Assembly: GCA_015501055.1 (NCBI GenBank)
Contig: JADNYV010000678.1
Span: 1 to 18,104 of the forward strand
Reading direction: 5' to 3'
DNA: 18,104 nucleotides
Origin: Mucidula mucida
Lineage: Eukaryota; Basidiomycota; Agaricomycetes; Agaricales; Physalacriaceae
Shown: in pieces, positions 1 through 9,919 of the stretch
Numbering within the stretch: position 1 is the stretch's first letter
Layout of the letters: each line of letters begins with the position of its first letter
Made by a program: the position numbers and the translations under genes
Notes under the pieces: model-generated
Databases searched by the model: none
The model's input: only the letters and a program-made list of their open reading frames with translations
Told to the model about the DNA's origin: nothing

Positions 1-88
1 AGACGTAGACGAGCTCGAAGGCGGGGGAGAAATGGAGGACGACCTGTTGGACGCGGTGGACGCGGCCGAGGCGCAGGCGAGGGCGTGA
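1..88 (+). CDS. C-terminal end of an unidentified protein (partial)
   Basis: An open frame enters from the left edge (codons start at base 2) and stops at TGA 86-88. It gives 28 residues that are acidic and alanine-rich: an Asp/Glu-Gly stretch, then an Ala/Glu/Asp helix-like tail ending in ARA. Codons are very GC-rich at the third position, as in real exons of such fungi. The tail alone does not identify the protein. A GTGAAC donor-like site overlaps the stop (85-90) and a perfect TACTAAC branch-site string follows at 108-114, so the true 3' end could be spliced further downstream instead of ending here. I prefer the plain stop but cannot exclude the spliced form. Confidence 0.5.
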   Translation, partial: DVDELEGGGEMEDDLLDAVDAAEAQARA

Positions 89-117
89 ACGCCGGACGCC
101 ACAGTCTTACTAACCAA

Positions 118-366
118 GTAAAGGCACGACACGAGGACTCTTTTGTTTTCATCTTCAATGAAGCGCTCCCCGGGGGGTCCATGCGCTTCTCTAACCCGGC
201 CCAATCGATAAGGCATGGAAGCGCGGCGAACGGGATCAGGCGACCCGTTCGCATCAGGTGGGGTTCATTGTTCACGACATCCCGACGCCGAGGTTGAGCC
301 GCGACGTTCTGATGAGTGCGCCGCGCGTGGAGGAAGTGTTCGATGTATGGCGGAATGTGATTGGAT
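118..366 (+). pseudogene. Coding-like remnant in two frames, unknown protein
   Basis: Two adjoining plus-strand frames look like real coding sequence but are offset. About 124-210 (frame of base 124) reads EDSFVFIFNEALPGGSMRF and onward. About 210-366 (frame of base 210) reads on through HQVGFIVHDIPTPRLSRDV to EEVFDVWRNVIGC before TGA 364-366. The second frame has strong G/C bias at third positions and no low-complexity content. A single-base change near 208-211 would join the two. They could be a decayed gene or terminal exons of the gene ending at 88, but no splice pair I tried joins them in frame. The protein family is not recognised. Confidence 0.35.
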
Positions 367-404
367 GTTGATCAACTCGTGGTACCGTGATGTATGACGC
401 ATAG

Positions 405-614
405 ATGCCGTTCTTGGCGCATATGATTAACGACGACTGCTGCTGCATGGCGGAAATGAACACCCGACGAGTGAGATTAATCGGACGTGCCCTACCGAAG
501 GATGTGGACGTGATATCGTTGCGTAATAGTCAACAGAGAGCTTCGAAGCTGCGTCTTGAGCTTGAACATTGTGTGCGGAATGATATTGAGTCCACGACGG
601 TCGTGCCGCTCTGA
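405..614 (+). other. Short open frame of doubtful coding value (69 codons)
   Basis: An ATG-to-stop frame encodes 69 residues with a Cys triplet near the start and an Arg/Leu/Glu-rich second half that could form a helix. It follows the coding-like remnant just upstream and may be part of the same decayed gene. Nothing in it identifies a family, there is no visible TATA element, and its codon use is only mildly biased. It could be a chance frame. Confidence 0.2.
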
Positions 615-1712
615 AGATGGTCTGATCATCATGGGAGCCTTCAGAGACCGGTTATGTTGACGGGGGCTTTGGTGAGAAACAGGATCAACTGTGAGCACCG
701 CACCATCCCTTCTGTCAAGATTTTAGCTGGTGAGAATTATGCACAGTATGCATCATGTGGGATAAATCAATATCATCGCTGAGAAGACGTACATCAGAAT
801 TCGTGTTCTTCATTTAGGAATAGTGGGTGGCTCAAGAAGAACAATTTGAATCTCAGCGAATGTCAATACGAGTCCAATGTTCTGCAGACATAGATACCGG
901 TAGTGGAATGAATTTCGACTAGAACGTAGGAGTGGTTCTAGATCCCCGTAACATAACGCTAGGAAACATACCTACTTCCCCATGGTGAGCATTTCGTGCC
1001 TATCAACAAAGCGCATGCGGCGCAAATTCATTTCATGGTATATATGCCCAGAAGCTAAGCAACAGGACCGGCAGAAGGTCACGTTAGAACCTAATAAGTA
1101 CGACGAGTTCATAGGACTTGCTTTAGAAGGGATTCTAATAACCGATGATATGATCACTGATCAGAAATGAAGAGTCGAACAGACGCATATATTCTGCTTC
1201 CGATAGACCCACAGAAGTCTATGCTTACGTGCGGGAGCAAGAAGCGTTCCTCGATGAGGCCGAAGAGTCGTTGTCACACGACCCGCCACACTGTACGCTC
1301 TTATGGTCACCCGCCGTAGTAGGTCTTCTGATATATGCGAAGTACAGAACTCGTAACCGTAGATATGGCCCATCAATCCAACGAAAAGCCTGTAGCCAGA
1401 TGCCTTAACAAAGCGCCACTAGCTTGAAGGGACAGGACGATAAGTAGTCAATTTGTTTGTTCAAGAGATCTTTGGAGCGCGCCCTGTCTTGTTATCGCAA
1501 TACTCGTGCCATTCGAAGGCGCGGACAGCGGCGAGCGACAACGTGGTTGTGGCAAGAATACTATCAGAGCTTGTGGCGGTGCCCAAAAGAGCGTGCTTGC
1601 GATCGAAAGAGAGCCACAATTTTTCTTGTAAGTCTAAAATTACCATTATTTAAGAAACTACCAAGTATCTCAGTGTGTAGTCGTAAAATTACATCTAAAG
1701 TGACCAACGCGT
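615..1712. other. Spacer without a supported gene
   Basis: Only short frames occur here on either strand. The longest is a 91-codon plus-strand frame at 1457-1732, rich in Arg, Cys and Trp with no recognisable motif, and it runs antisense into the last exon of the hydrolase. A 62-codon frame at 982-1170 looks slightly protein-like but is unsupported. The part close to 1712 should hold the 3' UTR of the hydrolase. I see no repeat or mobile element by eye. Confidence 0.5.
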
Positions 1713-3300
1713 TCAAGCTACAGCTTTCATAACACCCTCCATCCACTCGACGACCTTTGGCGTCAACGGCCCAAACTCCTTGGGCTCAGGGCCCCAGAAA
1801 AAGTCGTAGTACGGGTCATTGTGGTTCCCGAATGGCTGGTAGATATAAGTGACTCTCGATTCTAGATGCACATGATGAGCGGCCTGATCACGTCGTCAAC
1901 TTTCAACTCACCTTGGCCCTTGACGTCCCACTCCGATCCCCTGAAGTGCTTGTTGTATAGGGCGACGATGGAGTTACGGAGTGGCTCGAACTGGCCCACG
2001 CTAATGAGCACTTTCTCGACGAGCCCCTCGGTGCCCTTGAACCATCCATCAGGCGCATGCGAAGCCTCCATGTAAACCTGCTGCTCCTTGGGCACTGCAT
2101 CCAGAATGGGCTGGCCCCATTTCAACAGCGTAGCGGCGGAGGTGATGTCCGACTCGCTGTTCTCCTTGAAGCTGTTACCGGGGTCGGTGCCGCCAACGGA
2201 GATCCAGGGCGAGAGAAGGTATACGCCTCCCAGCTTGTGACCTGCGGGGAGCTTGAATTCGGGGACTACATATGTTTGACCTGGGTGATCCGTTAGGCCA
2301 TATGGTAAACAAATTGATAGAGGAGCTCACCAGTGACGGGATTGGTCGATGACCCGATGGGATGAAGCATGTGGCTGAAGAGCATCAGGATGAGGTTCGA
2401 ACCCGCAGATTCGCCGACGAGAGTAATGCCCTCAGGAGGAACACCGAGCGCGATGAGATGTTTGAGAGCGGCGATGAGCTGAATGAGAGGTAGAGGGTAA
2501 GGACCTTCGGGGTGGAGCGCTATATTCACAATCAGAACAGTGTTAGCGAGAAATAAGATGGACTGACTGTACGACAAGGCGCAGAGTCCAGTGTCGACGC
2601 CGCGTCCCTTCAACTCCTTTTTCATCCATGTCCAGAAAGGATATCCCTCTGCAGGAGCATGCACGAGGAAAGCACCACCTAAACAATGCATATCGGATGT
2701 GAGTTTATATAGAAGACTACGATGAAAAGACACAGACCGTGCAAGAAGATGTTAACCCTCTTGAGATTCCTTTCGCCGACCCACATCAATCTGCCTCCCA
2801 TTAGGATGTCACCGCCCTCTTTCGTTTCCTAGTCAAGAGATAAGTCTACTTTCTCCTCGAAAGCGGACAGGATATTACCTTTCCTGAGTACAAGGCACCT
2901 CCGGGACAGTCCAACTCGTCAATTCGCTGCTGCTCGCCGATCTTTTGGGTCCAATCTACGTACACATCGTACGAGTTTCCGAAGACCCACTGCAGTTGTC
3001 TAATAGCGAGCGAACGTAAGGGTATGCCGAATCAGTCTACAAAAGCACTTGCCTGATGTTCAAGTGCGTCAAGTAGTGCACAGCCCAGTGGGACACGACA
3101 CGGCGCCATGTCTTGTTCTTGGTGTGGGCAGTGATGGGCGCCGTCAGTAGTCTGTAGGCAATCTTGGAAGCTTGTGGAAAGCGCGTTAGCTCATTTCATT
3201 GGGACGGCATTTAGAAAAACTTACGCAAACTAGCGAACGTCGCGTAGACTCCTGCTTTCTCGAGTGCGGATATGGGGACTTCGCGAGTGTGTGCAACCAT
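1713..3300 (-). CDS. Alpha/beta hydrolase, hormone-sensitive-lipase-like esterase
   Basis: Eight exons join in frame to 407 residues: 3225-3300, 3053-3170, 2879-2999, 2738-2828, 2568-2678, 2331-2519, 1912-2280 and 1713-1861. The fold shows in an oxyanion-hole HGGA at residues 135-138, the nucleophile elbow GESAG at 208-212 (Ser210) and the late GNHND at 370-374 with probable catalytic His372. The acid is probably Glu334 in FEPLR, where this family usually has Asp. The family hydrolyses short acyl or acetyl esters; fungal relatives include steryl-acetyl and secondary-metabolite esterases. The exact substrate is unknown. There is no clear signal peptide, so it is probably intracellular. The start is the first ATG after a TATA-like element, and it keeps the first intron in frame. 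Intron 2 uses a GC donor (AG/GCAAGT). An SDR gene lies divergently upstream. Confidence 0.9.
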
Positions 3301-3329
3301 GGTGGAGATGTAGTGGTTATGTGAAGGGC

Positions 3330-3335
3330 TATATA
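3330..3335 (-). promoter_or_regulatory. TATA-like element before the hydrolase
   Basis: TATATA on the minus strand, 30 bases before the hydrolase ATG. The spacing is tight and would put initiation close to the ATG, so this assignment is tentative. Confidence 0.3.
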
Positions 3336-4605
3336 GGGTTTTGGGAGGATCAGTACGAAGTAGAGAGTGGTTCTATAGAGGAACACGCACTGTTTGGAAG
3401 GACGAATGGTAAGACATCAGTCAAGGGCGACGTATTTAAGCTCCATATCATTCTACGGCGCTGATTCATCCAATCTTACTTTTACGTTGAGGCGGACGGA
3501 CCATTCGGTAAGTAATAGCAGCGGGCTGAGTCGTATGTTTTTCCTTGCGGACCCAGGCGTAAAAAATCGTCGAGGGGCATCTGCTAATCTGCATCATTGC
3601 GGCTTGCTGCTCAAAGCCGTCGGAGTGGGTAGGTATGGGACAAGTGGTCGCGCGCAGTGCACGGTCAGTATGTTCTCCGCAACAGTAGCACGAAAGCAAG
3701 GCAAATGAAGCAGGTGACCATGTTCATGATTTAGGGGTCATCCGATCTCCTTTGCCACTAACCCAACTCATTCCAGCACTAACTACGCATTTTCCTGACA
3801 TGTCTACCGGAGGGGTATAGCGCTCATGAAAACCATGACTTAGCAGTTACTCGGAATTGAATGGGATGCGTCGATCCCCATGTTTAGGTTATTTTCAGGC
3901 GCGTTGGTTTCCTGAGCCATGCTCTGGTCCAAACTTACAGCATAGGGATACAGCGGCAAGTTTTCTTTCATGTCTTTGCTTGGGCTTCGACTAACATGTC
4001 CAGACTAGATCTGTTTATGGGTTGCAGAGAGTATCAATCGACGAACTTAATTATCGGAATTAACGTTCCTTGTATTCACTCACGCAACCTCAATTCAACA
4101 TGATCTTCGACAATTGTGTCTCAGTAAATCAGGGTAATCTACCTCCGACTTGACACATTTACTCCGATTGTGATTTGCCGCCTCGTCCGCTGTTCCTGTG
4201 TCTGGCCTTGGGACGCGCTCCTGGAGCCGGAAGAAGGAGTACAGATTACAACCGCCAGGACATACGCAGGGCATCTTGATCTCGTTATCGACTGCGGTGT
4301 TTAATTCATAGTCATGTATGGTTGCCCAAGCGTATTGCTGTATAGGTGAATGAAGGCGTTCTGACGAATGAATACCACTCAATATTTCAATAGGAATTAC
4401 AGTTGGCAATGTTCAATATAGCAGTTGCTATAGACGGAGACAATAATCACGCGAATCATATTCAGGACGGGGTACGTGAGGTGATAGTCGCCGTAGATCG
4501 ACTTACCTCGTTTACGACAACATACGGAGGTTCGGTACCAGCACCGTGATCTCTTCATCCCCTCTACAATGGCATGCGTCACTGTGTCTCTCCAAAACTC
4601 ACGAC
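3336..4605. other. Intergenic spacer between divergent hydrolase and SDR genes
   Basis: About 1.3 kb lies between the two divergent 5' ends and should contain both promoters. Frames of 104 codons occur at 3394-3708 (plus) and 4095-4409 (minus), but neither has a recognisable motif or convincing composition. On the minus strand, bases 4551 to 4506 read GAGTEPPYVVVNE directly before a perfect GTAAGT donor at 4500-4505. This may be an exon scrap, but no matching acceptor exon is evident. Confidence 0.45.
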
Positions 4606-4615
4606 TTATTTATAT
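4606..4615 (+). promoter_or_regulatory. TATA box of the SDR gene
   Basis: TTATTTATAT lies 61-70 bases before the SDR start codon, a normal spacing for fungal promoters. The leader after it is C/A-rich (CACACACTCTCC, CCAACACACCGACGAC), as is common before fungal start codons. Confidence 0.5.
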
Positions 4616-4675
4616 GCCAGATCTTAGAGTCTGGTCCTTCCACACACTCTCCACTCATACCAACACACCGACGAC

Positions 4676-5772
4676 ATGCCCGGATTCAATCTCTATCTCT
4701 CAGGCGTAGCCCTTGTGGTTGGTGCAGGTACGGAATCCTTATTGGTATTCAGTTCCTCGCTCATACAGAGCAACTTGTTCCAGGCCAAGGCATGGGCCGC
4801 GCTACGGCCCTCGCCTATGCTGAAGCTGGCGTCCGTGGGCTTGTCCTCGCCGACATAAATGCTACTACAGCAGCGTCCACGGCGAAGGAGGCTGAAGATG
4901 TCGCCTCGAACGAGCAGTTTGAAGCTCTAGTCGTTCAGTGCGATATGACGAAGGAGGATAGCGTCAAAGCCATGATACAGACAGCGGTTCAGAAATTTGG
5001 CCGTGTGGATTATTGCGCTAATGTAGCTGGAGTATGTCTCTTGATAAGCGACTTCGATCTCGTTCTCATTTTTGCAGTCCTTCGGTCGCGAAAGGAAGAA
5101 CTTTGCGGACACGCCTGTTGAGGAGTGGCTGCAGATTCAATCGATCAACATCAACGGTGTATTTTTCCTCGTGAAGGAGCAGATCAAGATGATGGTGCGT
5201 ACTACAAATCCTGTCGTGATCTCTGTGGAACTAAATAAGCGCCCAGGAAAAACAAGAGCGCCTTGTAACTCCCCTTACCTCCGAGACTCGACCTGCTGAG
5301 AGAGGAAGCATCATCGTTCTCAGCAGCGCTGCTGCAGTCATCGCCGTCCCGCAAGGTGCCGCGTACACCCATACCAAGTTTGCTATCAATGGATTGACGA
5401 AGGCCGCTGGTAAGTACTACTTTGCTTCTAGTCTCCAGAATAAATAACGAACGATCCTTTGTACTAGCCCAGGACCACGCCATTGACGGCATCCGTGTTA
5501 ACGGTGTACTGCCCGGATATACTATGACGCCTGGGCTTGCAGCATTCCCCGGAGCGTCACCTCAGGGCGCACAGAAGATTTTGGACGGGAACGCGTTGCA
5601 TCGGTAAGCATCCAGCTCTCGCTTCGTGTTTAATTCTGAACCCTCCTGCTGCAGATTTGCGGACCCAAAGGAGATCGGTGACATGATCGTCTTGTTGAGC
5701 AGCCCGAGGAATAGCTACATGATTGGCGCGAGTGTGCTAATAGATGGCGGGCAGACCATTACCGCTGAGTAG
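4676..5772 (+). CDS. Short-chain dehydrogenase/reductase (classical SDR)
   Basis: Six exons (4676-4727, 4784-5031, 5078-5194, 5247-5409, 5468-5603, 5655-5772) join to 277 residues, the usual length for a classical SDR. The Rossmann dinucleotide motif GAGQGMG spans residues 16-22. Asp41 ends strand beta-2 (LVLADIN), which favours NAD(H) over NADP(H). Asp71 (CDMT) is the usual adenine-contact Asp. NVAG at 97-100 replaces the common NNAG. The catalytic set is Asn124, Ser166 (LSSAA), Tyr179 and Lys183 (YTHTK). The C-terminus VLIDGGQT is typical of the family, and RVNGVLPGYTMTP matches the segment after the active site. The enzyme should oxidise or reduce an alcohol/carbonyl in the cytosol; the substrate is unknown. 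Introns are 46-58 nt with good GT-AG ends. A hydrolase lies divergently upstream. Confidence 0.92.
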
Positions 5773-6149
5773 GTTAACGGTAGAAATTTCCTGGTATTAC
5801 TATAGTCAGAGAATGAATTCTTCAATCGCTATTAAACTTGAAGCGTGGGCATCAACCGGACCGAACTCCGATACCTTAAACCCTCAACTTGCCATCCGTC
5901 TTTCTCGCATAATGCTCTTCAGGAAGACGCACATGTAACCTAATTGACTTAATCTCTCAGAACGATATCCTCGGAAACTTGGTTCTCTTCTTCGCCGGTA
6001 CAATATAGATGTCCCACAAAATCGCTGACTGCTATAGTTGATTTTTGTTCAATCATTCTCGCTCAGGAAACGAAGTTCTCAGTCATGGACTGCTTACTAC
6101 GACCTCCTACCTGACGCTCTTGAGAGGGGAGCCCCGCGTCTAATCTGCA
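5773..6149. other. Spacer after the SDR gene
   Basis: This must hold the SDR 3' UTR. The frames present (for example 5744-5938, plus) overlap the SDR 3' end and have no protein-like features. I see nothing else. Confidence 0.5.
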
Positions 6150-6604
6150 GTAACGTGTCATGCTTTCTTCGCCCTGATGTGTTTCACTGCCTTATCGAAG
6201 GCCTGTGGTTTACTCTCAGATGGCGAGTCTTCACCGTCTTTTCAATCCGCAGCGCAGACTTCGCTTTGGTCTCGTGTGTTGTTGAAGGCCCGGTATGGGA
6301 GGATTCCGGAGTCATTACCGAGGTACCTAATTCCTATCTCGCGACAATCCTCGAACAAAGAGTCGACGCCACATTCTATCGCAGTGAAAGAGTGACATCT
6401 CAAGATCTTTCACGTCGCCACTGCCCCGCACACGGTCCGGAAACCTGTCGTGCTCAATAATTTTGATTATCTTCAACTTGTCCTTAAGCTGACTATTATT
6501 CCCTGATTGAAACGCGTACTGTCACTCACCTGGATTCGAAGGCTACTTATGTCGTGATGGAATCTGGAGCGCAGCAGCTTACCACATCCATCAGACATCC
6601 CTAG
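6150..6604 (+). pseudogene. Coding-like remnant with stops, unknown protein
   Basis: One plus-strand frame from about 6150 has coding-like codon use over 6177-6395 (KACGLLSDGESSPSFQSA, then KARYGRIPESLPRYLIPISR). It is cut by TGA at 6393-6395, continues with FHVATAPHTVRKPVVLNNF to TGA 6504-6506, and is followed in another frame by ETRTVTHLDSKATYVVMESG to TAG 6602-6604. A competing 140-codon frame at 6038-6460 is open but has poorer composition. I do not recognise the family. It could be a decayed gene, an early part of the broken gene at 6695, or chance. Confidence 0.25.
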
Positions 6605-6694
6605 CCCTTTCATATCTTAGGTCGAACTCGTTGGTCTTTGTTCCTCCCCTCTTGTGCGATTAACGTGTATTCCCTAGAAAAGTCCGGGCGCATC

Positions 6695-7591
6695 ATGCTC
6701 CCCGACGAACCGCCCATCTACGACGAGGTCGGACCTGGACAACCAACCTCGTCCTCCGCGTCTCTCTCCTTCTTGTCGCCTTGTCTCGGCCTTCGAGGTT
6801 TGGGCCGGTCCGGAGAGGTCAAGCGCACTGTCACTTCCTTGATACACGACATCGTTCAACCGCTTAAGCCTGGTGCTGACTCCAAGGACGAGCTATCCCT
6901 CGATATCGTATCCCACTGCGCGCGGGCCTGCGCTGCTCATTCCATCGATTTCGGCGCCACCATCCAACGTCCCACAGCATGGAGAACCACTCACCCCTGT
7001 ACTGGGCAGTCGTGAACGGCCGGGATGAAAATCTCGTCCTGGCGCTCTTGCACCACGCGTGAGTCATGAGCGAGGCCGCTCAGTCTGAATTTACGGCTGG
7101 GATGTCTGGTGGTGGGGGCCACAGCTCTCTTCAACGCCATCAGTCACGAGCTCCATGTGCAGATGAATTACATCGACCGTATGCTCCTCACCAACGCCCC
7201 GCCCGACGTCGCCAAAGTCCTCAAACATCCAGACCTCACCGACGGGTTCGACGTCTTCTTGGAGATGCACTACTTTTACAAGCGCATGGTTGCGGGGAGG
7301 AAGGTCATGGCCGACTTCATCGCCCATGGTCGGGTCTGGCGTCTGAGCTTTTGGGTAGCGGAGAAGGACGAAAAGTATCTCGGGTTCTTCAACTCTGGCA
7401 GAGTTCTCAAGGGTCAGTGGGTTGTCAAGTTTTAGACACTCGAGAACGCCGGGCCCGAAGGGGAGGCGTTTCCAATTCGGTTATCTTTTGTGGTTGGCAC
7501 TACGCCGTTCGAAGTGGAGTTGAAGAGATTATACCGCGGGGACAAGTGTATCTATGGATACATCACTGGATATCCTATCCAACACGAATGA
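6695..7591 (+). pseudogene. Broken ankyrin-like gene of an agaricomycete hypothetical family
   Basis: The frame opens at ATG 6695 (MLPDEPPIYDEV) and continues through a conserved-looking segment, SLDIVSHCARACAAHS. The next element, MENHSPLYWAVVNGRDENLV, resembles one ankyrin-type repeat but lies in another frame from 6979, so one base appears to be missing near 6975-6979. A 25-base stretch at 7059-7083 starts GTGAGT and ends CTCAG; removing it would keep frame, but it is very short for an intron. The third part (from 7084) runs through LRLGCLVVGATALFNAI and FIAHGRVWRLSFWVAE, hits TAG at 7433-7435, then continues with TLENAGPEGEAFPIRLSF to TGA 7589. From memory, this order of blocks matches a family common in agaricomycetes and of unknown function. 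Three lesions argue for a pseudogene. Confidence 0.7.
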
Positions 7592-7828
7592 CAAGAGACT
7601 TCTTTTTAAAAAAGTTGCGTAAACTAATCCCCACTTTCAGTGCGCCGCATGATGATGATGTTCTATGCGCCACGCTTTGAATGCCAGGGCCGTTTCCGAA
7701 CCTAATGAAGCGTAGATACGTTATTTACCTCCAACGTTGAGCATGATAACTAGCAGAACAAATCCTGAATCATTTGTGAAATATTACATTGCAGACCCAA
7801 CATTATCATTTTACAACAAAGATGTACA

Positions 7829-9355
7829 TCAAACGTATATTTGTTCTTTGAAACCCGGAAGGATAGTCGCAGTCCGGTCCTCAGGCCCACGGTAGCCCTT
7901 CTGCCTCTGCCACGACTGTTTCGCGAACGTCCACTCTGTGCGTCATATTAGAGTTATGGTGACAAAGAGAGCACTTGAACGTACCCTCCATCGTAGGGAC
8001 CTTGTTCCCAGATTTCTCAAACTCATTCTCCGTGTAGCCTTCTCTCTGAAGGACGGGCGACTCCTTCACGGTGGCAAGCACAACGTCGTTATGAGGCCGA
8101 GAAAAGTACAGCAAGCCTAACCGGTCCACATGGCGCTGATCCGGAGGAGGCACAGTAACACTTTTCATCAATCGCATATGAATTAGCTCAGGCGTCTCGA
8201 TATGTGAAAAGGACTCACCGATGAACAGTGCTCTTAACATATCCACCCGTCAAGAACTGCAACGCGTCGCACGCGTTCACCGTTAGTGTCGCATTTTGGG
8301 GCTTCACCCACTTCCACTCGTTCGTCGAATGGTAGCGAATTTGCAGGCCTGCGACGGGCTGGCGGAAGAGGAGCGTGAAGCTGCCGAGATCGGTGTGGCC
8401 ATAGGACCACGTCTTGAGCTTGGCCGATTCCTCCGGAGTGTACTTGCTGTATTTCATGTAGCGGAGGTGGTCCTGGGTGGGATCGTCAGCGTCATACTCG
8501 TTACCAGCATCATGATGAATAGAACGTACCTCGCTTTTCACCTCATACCGGTGAATGTTTGTGTAGTGGTCCTCGGGGAGTTCGAGAGCAATGGCGAGGA
8601 GGACAAAGAGGGGATCCAGGACTTCACTGTGAAGCGACTTTATACGACTTGGTGAGTACCATCGATAGTGTTTGCGGGGGGTATACTCACCCTAGCAAAC
8701 TGTTCTACCTCCTTGATGTTTTCCTCGACGACAGGTGGATGCACCTGGGGGAAGTCGCCGTTGAACTCTAATACACATCGATTAAATGACGGTACGACAC
8801 AAGCAATATTGAGTAGTAACGCACTCGGAATGTTATAAATCTCGACACGGTCCCTTAGACCGCTTTCGGTATCGATGCTAAAAGGAAATGAATGAAAAGC
8901 CATCGAATGATCAAGACGCATGACATACATTCGTCTCCCAGCCGGCACATAACCATTGAACTTCCCCTGCTCTATCACAACATCACGTCCCATGCAACGA
9001 GGAGCATAAATGCGCACTCACCCAATCCTTCGGGCTTGTACTTGAGCTTCTCCTCAAGGGGCAGCTCATAGAATCGTTTCCCCAAATGAAACTGCCTATC
9101 GACGCGCTCCTGGGTAATATTGAAGTTCTTCACATAGAAGAAGCCCTTCTCGCGGACGGCGTATATCAACGTGTCCGCGAGCTGCTTCCGGCCCTCCGGC
9201 GTGCTGTAGAGACTGAAATCGAGCGTTAAGAGTTCAGCCCAGTCGAGGTTCTCCTATAATCAGTCGTCAGATCTCGAACTCTCTACGGAGTAAGTCGATT
9301 CGAATCGTACCTTGGTTTCGGGTACATAATCGAAAGATCCAAATTGAGCGACCAT
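7829..9355 (-). CDS. 2-oxoglutarate/Fe(II)-dependent oxygenase, isopenicillin-N-synthase-like
   Basis: Nine exons (9311-9355, 9022-9253, 8929-8971, 8825-8877, 8691-8767, 8530-8637, 8219-8472, 7985-8160, 7829-7935) join to 364 residues, normal for the family. The N-terminal half matches the DIOX_N region, with REKGFFYVKN near residue 50 and then a helix ending FYELPLEEKLKYKPEG. The double-stranded beta-helix carries the iron ligands His212 and Asp214 (GHTDLGSFTLLF) and His270 (STVHRV). Arg284 in DRLGLLYFSRP should bind 2-oxoglutarate; the usual Arg-x-Ser is Arg-x-Gly here. GLQIRYHSTNEW is the typical strand after the HxD. Relatives hydroxylate, desaturate or cyclise small molecules; the substrate cannot be read from sequence. 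All eight introns are GT-AG, 49-58 nt. A TATA box lies 65 bases upstream. Confidence 0.93.
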
Positions 9356-9419
9356 GATGAATTGAACAAGGACGTTGGAGAGGGAGGTTGATAACAGTGG
9401 ATAGTTCGCGGAGTGAGAG

Positions 9420-9426
9420 TTTATAT
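9420..9426 (-). promoter_or_regulatory. TATA box of the 2OG oxygenase gene
   Basis: ATATAAA on the minus strand, about 65 bases before the start codon at 9355. Spacing and sequence fit a fungal core promoter. Confidence 0.5.
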
Positions 9427-9919
9427 CGGTACTCGCCAGCGCAGTACAGCTGATTAGAATGAGAAGGACTGGACTAATCAGGGTTTAGTATGACGCTATC
9501 GGTGTCGCCTGGGGAAGCTTTGATGGCGTGCGTAGAGGCTCTACCCCGGTGATCTGAATTCGAGGGTGGAGATGTGGGATTTGTGACTGTTCGATTGAAA
9601 GTGTAGGTCAGAATCATAGGTGTCAGGTTGTAAGACAAACCGAGTCATTCGTCGGCTATTGAATAATCCATGTCTTCTTGGACCTATTGTGAACCAAATC
9701 CGAGTCAATCCAAAGATAATCTTCGATGAAATGATAGCGGTGATATTATATCGAGTGTGAAGCTCCTCAGCTGACCGTGCACGCCATTTGGTCTTCTTCA
9801 AACGAAATCCATAGCGCCATGCCGTGTCTGAATGAGCAACGGGTTATCAGCTATAGGACTTATCGGAGAACATAGATAACGCTGACCAGCAACCTATATA
9901 CTAATAGCGTGCTGTTGAG
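9427..9919. other. Spacer upstream of the 2OG oxygenase
   Basis: It holds the upstream promoter region of the oxygenase (minus) and, at about 9894-9899, a CTATATAC element just before the plus-strand remnant that starts at 9920. An 86-codon minus-strand frame at 9541-9801 has no recognisable features. I see nothing else. Confidence 0.45.

Noticed and set aside
4095..4409. 104-codon minus-strand frame with a short Cys-rich segment
   Set aside because: No signal peptide, no cysteine pattern that repeats, no promoter element; probably chance in the spacer.
6038..6460. 140-codon plus-strand frame as a gene of its own
   Set aside because: Codon use and composition are poorer than the offset frame at 6177-6395, there are no motifs, and no splice signals fit; kept only as context for the remnant.
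7066..7680. 204-codon plus-strand frame across the ankyrin-like pseudogene
   Set aside because: Arg/His/Pro-rich composition of an out-of-frame read. The conserved-looking blocks are in the neighbouring frame.
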